Below, one piece after another: positions 1 through 5,550 of a DNA stretch of 6,916 bases. Location: the NCBI GenBank assembly GCA_018262385.1, contig JAGSPQ010000186.1:1-6916 (forward strand), read 5' to 3'. Source of the DNA: Myxococcaceae bacterium (GTDB taxonomy: Bacteria > Myxococcota > Myxococcia > Myxococcales > Myxococcaceae). A program made the translations under genes and the position numbers. The notes below the pieces were generated by a model. It did not search any database and was not told where the DNA came from. It was given only the letters and a program-made list of their open reading frames with translations. Position 1 is the stretch's first letter; each line of letters opens with the position of its first letter.

Positions 1-1
1 C

Positions 2-1237
2 AAGTTCTACGCGCTCGCCGAGTCGCCCCAGCTCTACAAGCAGCTGTTCATGGTGGCGGGCTTCGATCGCTACTTCCAGATCGTCAAGTGCTTCCGCGAC
101 GAGGATCTGCGGGTCGATCGCCAGCCCGAGTTCACCCAGATCGACGTCGAGATGAGCTTCGTCCAGCAGGACGACGTGTTCGCGATCATCGAGGGGCTGG
201 TGAAGCGGCTGTGGAAGGAGGTGCTCGGCATCGACGTGCCGACCCCGTTCCGGCGAATGGACTTCTACGAGTCGATGGACCGGTACGGCAACGACAAGCC
301 CGACCTGCGCTTCGGCCTCGAGCACGTGCTGCTCACCGACCTGATCAAGGAGCACGGCGCGGCCGGCGGGCTGCCGCTGATGCTCGAGGCGATCGAGAAG
401 AAGGGGATCGTCAAGGCGATGGTGCTGCCGGCGCAGTACGGGATGTCGCGCGCCGAGTCGGACAAGCTCGAGGAGTACGTCAAGGGCATGGGCGCCGGAG
501 GCCTGGCGCGCGCGAAGGTGGGCGAGACGGGGGAGTGGACCCAGTCGCCGCTGAGCAAGACGATCAGCCCCGCGCTGCGCGAGGCGATCAACGCCCGCTG
601 CGGCGCCAAGCCGGGCGATCTGCTGCTGTTCCAGTTCGGCCGCGAGTCGCTGGTGCAGACGGTGATGGCCAACCTGCGGGTCCACCTGGCGAAGAAGGTG
701 AAGCTGATTCCCGAGTTCGGCTCGGGCGGAAACTGGAACTTCCTCTGGGTCGTCAACCCGCCGCTGTTCGAGCACGACGAAGAGACCAACACCTGGGCCG
801 CGGCGCACCACGCCTTCACCCGCCCCCACGACGACTGCGTCCAGTACCTCGAGACCGACCCGGGCAAGGTGCTCTGCTGGCGCTACGACGTGGTGCTCAA
901 CGGCTTCGAGATCGGCGGCGGCTCGATTCGCCTCCATGATCCGGCGGTGCAGTCGCGGGTCTTCTCCGCGCTCGGCATCCCCGAGGCCGAGGCCCGCCAG
1001 AAGTTCGGCTTCCTCCTCGACGCGCTGAAGTTCGGCGCGCCCCCCCACGGTGGAATCGCGATCGGGATGGATCGGCTGGCGATGCTGCTGTCGAACGCCG
1101 AGAGCCTGCGCGACGTGATCCCCTTCCCGAAGACCCAGAAGGGCACCGACCAGATGACCGGCGCACCCGGCGAAGTCGACGATCGCCAGCTGCGCGATCT
1201 GCACGTGAAGGTCAACGCGCCGGCGCCCAAGCCCTGA
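2..1237 (+). CDS. aspS: Aspartyl-tRNA synthetase, bacterial type, C-terminal part (5' truncated by window edge)
   Basis: Class II aminoacyl-tRNA synthetase that charges tRNA-Asp (or tRNA-Asp/Asn if non-discriminating) with aspartate in the cytoplasm. The frame is open from base 2, and 411 residues are visible. Compared with the usual ~580-600 aa, roughly 180 N-terminal residues (anticodon-binding OB domain and motif 1) lie outside the window. Numbered from base 2, the SPQLYKQL stretch (8-15) leads into motif 2, with CFRDEDLR at 30-37 and then the DRQPEFTQID signature. The bacterial GAD insertion follows at about 100-230. The catalytic core resumes with NGFEIGGGSIR and ends with motif 3, GIAIGMDRLAML, before the typical FPKTQKGTD...MTGAP tail. 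No disruption is visible. Whether it is discriminating cannot be judged, because the diagnostic N-terminal residues are missing. An internal ATG at 50 is not the start, since conserved synthetase sequence continues upstream of it. Confidence 0.98.
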   Translation, partial: KFYALAESPQLYKQLFMVAGFDRYFQIVKCFRDEDLRVDRQPEFTQIDVEMSFVQQDDVFAIIEGLVKRLWKEVLGIDVPTPFRRMDFYESMDRYGNDKPDLRFGLEHVLLTDLIKEHGAAGGLPLMLEAIEKKGIVKAMVLPAQYGMSRAESDKLEEYVKGMGAGGLARAKVGETGEWTQSPLSKTISPALREAINARCGAKPGDLLLFQFGRESLVQTVMANLRVHLAKKVKLIPEFGSGGNWNFLWVVNPPLFEHDEETNTWAAAHHAFTRPHDDCVQYLETDPGKVLCWRYDVVLNGFEIGGGSIRLHDPAVQSRVFSALGIPEAEARQKFGFLLDALKFGAPPHGGIAIGMDRLAMLLSNAESLRDVIPFPKTQKGTDQMTGAPGEVDDRQLRDLHVKVNAPAPKP

Positions 1238-1258
1238 GACCCCGCAGTCCCCCCCGTC

Positions 1259-1264
1259 AAGGAG
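1259..1264 (+). promoter_or_regulatory. Ribosome binding site of the small DUF4177-like gene
   Basis: AAGGAG lies 6 nt before the ATG at 1271, a near-consensus Shine-Dalgarno sequence in the 33-nt gap after aspS. It fixes the start of the downstream small gene. No promoter-like sequence or terminator hairpin is evident in the gap, which fits read-through from aspS. Confidence 0.75.
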
Positions 1265-1270
1265 AGCGCA

Positions 1271-1525
1271 ATGAACAAGGGCATCACCCTCGTGGCAGCG
1301 GTGTGTTTCGGAGCCGCATTCGGCGCCTGTGTCCGCAACGTCGTCAGCGAAGCCCGCGCTCAGCCGGTGGGCCAACGGCTCGAGTACAAGGTGCTCGGCG
1401 CCTCGATGGGGGGAGGCGGCTACGAGGAGGACCTGAACAAGATGGCCGCCGAGGGCTGGCGCTACAACGGTCCGATTCCCCTCGGCAACGCCAACTCGTT
1501 GCTGGTCTTCGAGCGCAGCCGCTGA
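1271..1525 (+). CDS. Small exported or membrane-anchored DUF4177-like protein
   Basis: This 84-residue protein starts at an ATG with a good AAGGAG site. Residues 1-4 are short and basic (MNKG), and residues 5-19 are a hydrophobic run, giving a signal peptide or membrane anchor. Cys12 and Cys20 are present, but neither sits in a convincing lipobox. An A-R-A at 28-30 could be a signal peptidase I site. The rest (about 37-84) matches the pattern of the DUF4177 family: a LEYKVL strand, then DLNKMAAEGWR (54-64), then a closing LLVFERSR strand. That family is small, of unknown biochemical role, and usually forms a compact alpha/beta fold. The gene lies 33 nt after aspS and ends 1 nt before the epimerase gene, so it is probably co-transcribed with both. 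The family call rests on the AEGW motif and overall pattern; the function is unknown. Confidence 0.8.
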   Translation: MNKGITLVAAVCFGAAFGACVRNVVSEARAQPVGQRLEYKVLGASMGGGGYEEDLNKMAAEGWRYNGPIPLGNANSLLVFERSR

Positions 1526-1526
1526 G

Positions 1527-2417
1527 GTGAAGATCGCGATCACCGGCGCCTCGGGGCTGATCGGCACCGCGCTGCGGGGGGCTCTCGCCGCCGAAGGTCA
1601 CCAGGTGTGCCCGATGCGCCGGGGCCCGAGCGGGGCCGCGATCGACCTCGCCGCGCTCGAAGGATCCGACGCGGTGGTCCACCTGGCCGGGGCGGGAATT
1701 GCCGACCACCGCTGGACGGAGGCCCGCAAGCGGGAGCTGGTCGGCAGCCGGGTCGACTTCACCCGCGCGCTGGTCGGGGCGATCGCCGCGCTGCCGGCGC
1801 GCCCGAAGGTGCTGGTGTCCGGCTCGGCGATCGGGATCTACGGCGATCGCGGCGACGAGCTGCTGACCGAGCGATCGCCCGCCGGCCCCCGCGGCGACGG
1901 CCGGGGCGCCGCCTTCCTCTCTGGGCTGTGCGAAGACTGGGAAGCGGAAGGCCGGGCCGCCCAGCCGCTGGGAGTCCGGGTGGTGCTCGCCCGCACCGGG
2001 GTCGTGCTCGCCCCCCACGGCGGGGCGCTGGCGAAGCTGCTCCCCCCCTTCAAGGCCGGAGCCGGGGGGCCGATCGCCGGCGGCAAGCAGTGGATGAGCT
2101 GGATCAGCCTCGCCGATGTAGTCCGCGCGCTAATGCACGCCCTCGACACCCCGGCCCTCGAAGGGCCGGTCAACCTGGTCGCGCCCAACCCGGTGACCAA
2201 CGCCGAGCTCTCGAAGACCCTCGGCCGGGTGCTCTCGCGTCCGGCGATCGTCCCGGTGCCGGCGTTCGCGCTGCGGATCGCGCTCGGGGAAATGGCCGAT
2301 GGGACGGTGCTGCCCAGCCAGCGGATTCTCCCGGCGGCCCTCGAGGGCTCGGGCTTCCGGTTCCTTCATCCCCAGCTGGAGCAGGCGCTCCGCTTCATCC
2401 TCGGCAAGGGCAGCTGA
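1527..2417 (+). CDS. TIGR01777/YfcH-family NAD(P)-binding epimerase-like protein (SDR superfamily)
   Basis: Atypical short-chain dehydrogenase/reductase of 296 aa, the usual length for this family (SDR39U1 in animals, YfcH in E. coli). The exact substrate of the family is not settled. The nucleotide-binding glycine motif GASGLIG is at 7-13. The family-typical HLAGAGIADHRW (52-63) follows, then SGSAIGIYG (98-106) around the position of the catalytic tyrosine. WISLADVV (192-199) is another family marker. The C-terminal DUF1731 domain (about 242-290) is recognisable from PVPAFALRIALGEMADG, then SQRILPAAL and GFRF. The start is the GTG at 1527, because the Rossmann strand MKIAITG begins exactly there. 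It is separated from the preceding stop by one base and has no good upstream Shine-Dalgarno sequence, so translation is probably coupled to the small gene before it. Nothing appears broken. Confidence 0.93.
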   Translation: MKIAITGASGLIGTALRGALAAEGHQVCPMRRGPSGAAIDLAALEGSDAVVHLAGAGIADHRWTEARKRELVGSRVDFTRALVGAIAALPARPKVLVSGSAIGIYGDRGDELLTERSPAGPRGDGRGAAFLSGLCEDWEAEGRAAQPLGVRVVLARTGVVLAPHGGALAKLLPPFKAGAGGPIAGGKQWMSWISLADVVRALMHALDTPALEGPVNLVAPNPVTNAELSKTLGRVLSRPAIVPVPAFALRIALGEMADGTVLPSQRILPAALEGSGFRFLHPQLEQALRFILGKGS

Positions 2418-2566
2418 GCAGGTGCATATTTTGCGGGGCTGAAGGCGCGGTTTTCTGTGGGGTTTCGGGCATAGTTGGCGGCCTCCAGGCGTCCTTTGCC
2501 CAGGCCCGAAAAATAGGACGACGGGGATTCTCGCCGGAGCGGGCCAAACCCAGGGAAAGGGTTACA
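2418..2566. other. Intergenic region and 5' leader of the HTH-receiver gene, with inverted repeats
   Basis: This 149-nt gap is less GC-rich than its surroundings (for example CATATTTTG at 2425-2433 and GAAAAATAG at 2508-2516). It must hold any dedicated promoter of the downstream regulator. I find no convincing -35/-10 pair. It contains an 8-nt perfect inverted repeat, TTTCGGGC (2463-2470) with GCCCGAAA (2504-2511), overlapping a 6-nt one, CGTCCT (2490-2495) with AGGACG (2515-2520). These could be a protein-binding site or alternative RNA folds, but arms this short can arise by chance. No U-tract terminator for the preceding gene is seen. Confidence 0.4.
2553..2561 (+). promoter_or_regulatory. 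Ribosome binding site that decides the start of the HTH-receiver gene
   Basis: The purine run GGGAAAGGG ends 5 nt before the ATG at 2567. This favours 2567 over the in-frame ATG at 2582, which has no comparable purine run at suitable spacing. The frame stays open far upstream of 2567, but that upstream part lies inside the epimerase gene in another frame and is not protein-like. Confidence 0.6.
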
Positions 2567-3220
2567 ATGGAAACCCACTTCATGAATTCACTCTTCACCA
2601 CCCATGACGCCGGCCGGATTCTCGGGATCCACCCCTTCACCGTCGGTCGCTGGATCGATCAGGGACTGCTCAAAGCCTACCGGACCGCGGGAGGCCATCG
2701 CCGGGTGCGCGGTCCCGAGCTGCGAAAGTACCTGCTCGAGCACGACATGCCGGTGCCGCCAGAGCTCGCCAGCTCGGGGGGCACCAAGCTCAAGCTGCTG
2801 GTCGTCGATGACGAGCAGCTGACCCTCAACGCGCTGCGGCGGTCGTTCAAGCCGCTGGCCGCCGAAGTGGATCTGACGATGACCACCTCGGCCGTCGACG
2901 CGCTGCTGCTGCTGGCCGACCTGCGGCCCGACGCGATGCTGATCGACATCAACATGCCCGAGCTCGATGGCTTCGAGGTCTGCCGCCGGGTGCGCGCGTT
3001 CAAGCCGCTCGAAGACGTCAAGCTGGTGGTGATGACCGCGCTCTACCGCTCGGACATCGTCGGCAGCGCCCTGCGCGCCGGCGCGATCGCCTGCCTCGCC
3101 AAGCCGATCGACGTGAAGGAAGTCCTCTCGCTGATCTCGAGCGCGCAGCCGGCGCTCGAGGGGGCCCGGAAGACCGCCCGGCGCACCGTCCGCAGCGGTC
3201 GCGGCCGCGCCCAGCCCTAG
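2567..3220 (+). CDS. Orphan response regulator: N-terminal BldC/MerR-like HTH fused to C-terminal CheY-like receiver
   Basis: This 217-aa cytoplasmic regulator reverses the usual receiver-then-effector order. Residues 9-60 form an excisionase/BldC-type winged helix: TTHDAGRILGI, then the recognition segment TVGRWIDQG (25-33), then TAGGHRRVR (40-48), the hallmark of MerR/BldC-like proteins. A short linker (61-73) leads to a complete receiver (75-190). The acidic pocket is Asp81 and Asp82, the phosphoacceptor Asp127 (LIDINMPELDG), the switch Thr157 and the conserved Lys179 before Pro180. All key residues are present, so phosphorylation is plausible. A basic tail (201-217) follows. No histidine kinase is in the window, so the partner is unknown. 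Similar HTH-receiver proteins are, from memory, common in deltaproteobacteria and poorly characterised. The gene probably has its own transcript because of the 149-nt leader. Its stop overlaps the stop of the convergent gene. Confidence 0.92.
   Translation: METHFMNSLFTTHDAGRILGIHPFTVGRWIDQGLLKAYRTAGGHRRVRGPELRKYLLEHDMPVPPELASSGGTKLKLLVVDDEQLTLNALRRSFKPLAAEVDLTMTTSAVDALLLLADLRPDAMLIDINMPELDGFEVCRRVRAFKPLEDVKLVVMTALYRSDIVGSALRAGAIACLAKPIDVKEVLSLISSAQPALEGARKTARRTVRSGRGRAQP
3217..3220. other. CTAG palindrome serving as TAG stop for both convergent genes
   Basis: The four bases CTAG contain the TAG stop of the + strand regulator (3218-3220) and, on the other strand, the TAG stop of the large lipoprotein gene (3219-3217). 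The two reading frames therefore overlap tail to tail by 4 nt with no intergenic space. I see no strong hairpin plus U-tract on either side, so the transcripts probably overlap or end by a factor-dependent route. Confidence 0.9.
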
Positions 3221-5550
3221 AAACAGCCGGCGTCGTGGTTGCTGGTCGGCTTCGGGCTCAGCACCGAGCCCCCGCCGATGCTGCAGGGGGTCACCGAGTT
3301 GATCCGCACCCGGCCGACGCCCGCGCCGCCTCCGCCTCCAGCGAAGGCGGAGTCGCCGCCCGCGGTGGCGGCGGTGGTTCCCGCGGCGCCGTTGCCTCCG
3401 CTCGCGCCTCCGTTGGCGCTGGAGCCTCCCGGCGCGAAGTCCGCCGTGCGCAGCTGGCCACTGACCCCGCTCTCCCCGTCGAAGACCAGGCCGCCGCCTT
3501 CGCCGCCCGAGCCGCCGTTGGCGGTGACCGCGCCGGTGGGGCCGACGAGCACGAACAGGCCCTCGAGCAGCACGCCGCCACCGCTGCCCGCGCCCTTGCC
3601 GCCGTTGTTCGGGTTGGGTCCGCCCGCGCCTCCGCTGCCCGCCGCGGCGACCGTGCCGGTGATCGACAGGTTCCCCGCCGCCGACAGCTGCAGGGCTCCG
3701 CCGCCCCGCGTGCCGCCGCCTCCGGGGCAGCCGCCGCGCAGGGGAATCAGCAGCGGCTCGCCGTTGACGATCCCCGCCGCGCCGCCGGTGTTGCCGCCTC
3801 CGCCCGCCACCGAGCCGTAGGCGCCGCCGCCGCCGCCCTTGTTGCCGGTCTGCGCTCCTCCGGCCCCGCCATCCGCGCAGGCGGAAGAGCCCGCGGACGC
3901 CAGCACCTCGCCGAGGACCCTGACACTTCCGGTGGCGGCGAAGATCACCGGGCGATCTCCCTGCAGCCGCACCGAGGCGTCGACGCCGACCTCCAGGTCG
4001 CTGAACGAGACCAACACCGCCTCGCCGACGCCGCCCGCTTGCGCGACGAGGCGGTACGGCGGCGCGGGATTTCCACACCACCCGTTGAAGCCGACCCCGC
4101 CGTCGGCCAGGTGCGAGTCGAGCACCACGCTGCAGCCGAGCGTCGTCGGCCCGCCCGGCGTCGGCAGCATGCTCTCGGTGAAGTTGCTGGGCGGGTAGGG
4201 GAAGAGCGGGATGCACGCGCCGCCGCCGTTGCAGACGCCGCCGTCGCAAGAGCCGCCGGCGTCCTTCGGGTCGAACCGGCAGCCGGCGTCGGCGGTGCAC
4301 TGGTTGTTGAAGACCTGGCAGGCGCTGGGCACGCACGAGATCAGGTTCCCTCCGCAGCTGGCGTCCAGCTGGCAGGCGTCGGCGAGGGTGCAGGCGTTGC
4401 CGTCGTCGCACGGCGCTCCCGCGGCGGGCTCGAACATGCAGCCGGCGTCCGCGGCGCACCCGGCGGGCCGCAGGCAAGCGGCGGGAGCGGCGCACACCTT
4501 CGGGATCCCCACGCAGGTGCCTGCGTCCGAGCAGGCGTCCGACTCGGTGCAGCCACTGCCGTCGCTGCACGGCTTGCCCGGATCCGGCCCATAGGTGCAG
4601 CCGCCGTCGCCCGGGTTGCAGCTGCCGACCGCCTGCAGACACAGCCCCGGCGGGCTTGTGCAGCTCACCGGCACCCCGTTGACGCAGGCCTGGTTGTTGT
4701 CGCAGCGCGCCCCGGTGAGGCAGAGGTCGCCCGGATTGCACAGCGAGCCCGCGCAGTCCGGATCGTTGCAGTCGATCTGCTGATCGCCGTCGTTGTCCGC
4801 CCCGTCGCTGCACAGATCCTTCTCGGTGCTGGCTCCCTGGCACGAGGTCCCCTGGCAGGTGCCCCCGTTGCGGCAGGGCTGCCCGGCGCAGTCGCTGTCG
4901 GCGCAGTCGCGCAGCCCGTCGCCGTCGTTGTCCGCGTCGTCGTTGCACAGCTGCTCGGCGCACTGCGGAGGGCGGCAGCGGGCGCCGATGATCGGCCCGC
5001 ACGCCTTGTCGGCGCAGCCCGCCTCTTCGCAGTCGGTCGCGCGATCGCAGTCGTTGTCCTTGTTGTCGCCGCACGCCTCGAGCGCGCCCGGGTGCACTCC
5101 CGGGTCGGTGTCGTCGCAGTCGTCGCCCCCCGAGATCGCCGAGGGGTAGCCATCGCCGTCGTCGTCCCGCTGGTTCGGCCGGCGAATCAGGGTCAGCGCC
5201 ACCGTCGAGGTGCGGCCGGGCTTGAAGGTGCCCTCGCCGTCCTCCGAGCGCTCGGGCGGCACGGCGCTGGTCAGGCACCTGGCGTCCGAGTAGCCGACTG
5301 CGTAGACGATCACCTGGTCGGGCAGCCCGGCCCTGGCGATGCCGACCTTCAGCGGGCGGGTGCGATCGGTCACCACCGGGCCCGAGCGGACCTCGGTGCC
5401 CTCGGCGGTCCGCACCACCACCTGCACGCACTTCGCGGTGGTGCCCGCGCCGAAGTCGACCAACGCCAGCAGCGCTCCGTCGACCGTCGCCGTCGAGCAC
5501 GACAGCCCCAGCAGCGCGGGCAGCACTCCGAGGGCGGCGCGCACTTTCAC
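3217..5550 (-). CDS. Large putative lipoprotein with MopE-type metal-binding motif, Cys-rich repeats and Gly-rich C-terminal domain
   Basis: This 777-aa exported protein is of a myxobacterial type; its function is unknown. Residues 1-18 form a signal peptide ending LLGLSC. Cys18 is the likely lipidation site, although the lipobox is not canonical, and Ser19 fits outer-membrane sorting. Residues 19-125 look like a beta-rich domain. Residues 129-170 carry a MopE-like motif, DDDGDGYPS, then GDDCDDTDPGVHPGA and DNDCD, known in relatives for calcium or copper binding. Three Cys/Asp repeats follow at 159-184, 201-226 and 246-271. Residues 277-446 hold further Cys-rich units with CxDGxxCTxxDxC. In all, 44 cysteines fall between 145 and 446, suggesting a disulfide-stabilised stalk. 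From about 535 the chain is Gly-rich with short strands (ALQLSA, GVLLEG) and a closing VGRVRIN, perhaps a beta-helix. There is no C-terminal sorting tail. The GTG start overlaps the upstream hydrolase stop (GTGA). Confidence 0.88.
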   Translation of the reverse strand: MKVRAALGVLPALLGLSCSTATVDGALLALVDFGAGTTAKCVQVVVRTAEGTEVRSGPVVTDRTRPLKVGIARAGLPDQVIVYAVGYSDARCLTSAVPPERSEDGEGTFKPGRTSTVALTLIRRPNQRDDDGDGYPSAISGGDDCDDTDPGVHPGALEACGDNKDNDCDRATDCEEAGCADKACGPIIGARCRPPQCAEQLCNDDADNDGDGLRDCADSDCAGQPCRNGGTCQGTSCQGASTEKDLCSDGADNDGDQQIDCNDPDCAGSLCNPGDLCLTGARCDNNQACVNGVPVSCTSPPGLCLQAVGSCNPGDGGCTYGPDPGKPCSDGSGCTESDACSDAGTCVGIPKVCAAPAACLRPAGCAADAGCMFEPAAGAPCDDGNACTLADACQLDASCGGNLISCVPSACQVFNNQCTADAGCRFDPKDAGGSCDGGVCNGGGACIPLFPYPPSNFTESMLPTPGGPTTLGCSVVLDSHLADGGVGFNGWCGNPAPPYRLVAQAGGVGEAVLVSFSDLEVGVDASVRLQGDRPVIFAATGSVRVLGEVLASAGSSACADGGAGGAQTGNKGGGGGAYGSVAGGGGNTGGAAGIVNGEPLLIPLRGGCPGGGGTRGGGALQLSAAGNLSITGTVAAAGSGGAGGPNPNNGGKGAGSGGGVLLEGLFVLVGPTGAVTANGGSGGEGGGLVFDGESGVSGQLRTADFAPGGSSANGGASGGNGAAGTTAATAGGDSAFAGGGGGAGVGRVRINSVTPCSIGGGSVLSPKPTSNHDAGCF
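4738..5076 (-). repeat. Three Cys/Asp-rich protein repeats encoded within the lipoprotein gene
   Basis: Three units of about 26 residues share the pattern xCxDxxDNDxDxxxDCxxxxCAxxxC. They lie at bases 5076-4999, 4950-4873 and 4815-4738 (protein residues 159-184, 201-226 and 246-271). The last two are 45 codons apart and share a 17-nt exact match on the + strand (4784-4800 and 4919-4935), which points to duplication within the gene. The spaced Asp/Asn positions resemble calcium-loop residues, and four cysteines are spaced alike in every unit. Confidence 0.8.

Noticed and set aside
265..867. 200-codon - strand open frame opposite aspS
   Set aside because: aspS is unmistakable on the + strand, and the antisense translation is Ser/Arg-rich with no recognisable domain.
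883..1338. 151-codon - strand open frame across the end of aspS and the small gene
   Set aside because: It overlaps two supported + strand genes and shows no family features.
1607..2566. In-frame upstream extension of the HTH-receiver gene
   Set aside because: Up to 2417 it lies inside the epimerase gene in another frame and reads as Arg/Pro/Gly-rich noise. The good purine run before 2567 and the HTH starting shortly after fix the true start.
2563..2568. TACAAT as a -10 promoter element
   Set aside because: It overlaps the ribosome binding/start region of the regulator gene (ATG at 2567), and no -35 element lies 16-18 nt upstream. Transcription from it would start inside the gene.
3200..3251. 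Terminator hairpin near the convergent junction (CGCGGCCGCG palindrome; AGCCG/CGGCT at 3225-3229 and 3247-3251)
   Set aside because: The palindrome has no loop and lies inside the coding region. The second stem is 5 bp with a long loop and no U-tract.
3300..3850. CRISPR-like or satellite repeat because of recurring GCCGCCGCC runs
   Set aside because: The repeats are glycine codons of the - strand protein; there is no regular unit with unique spacers.
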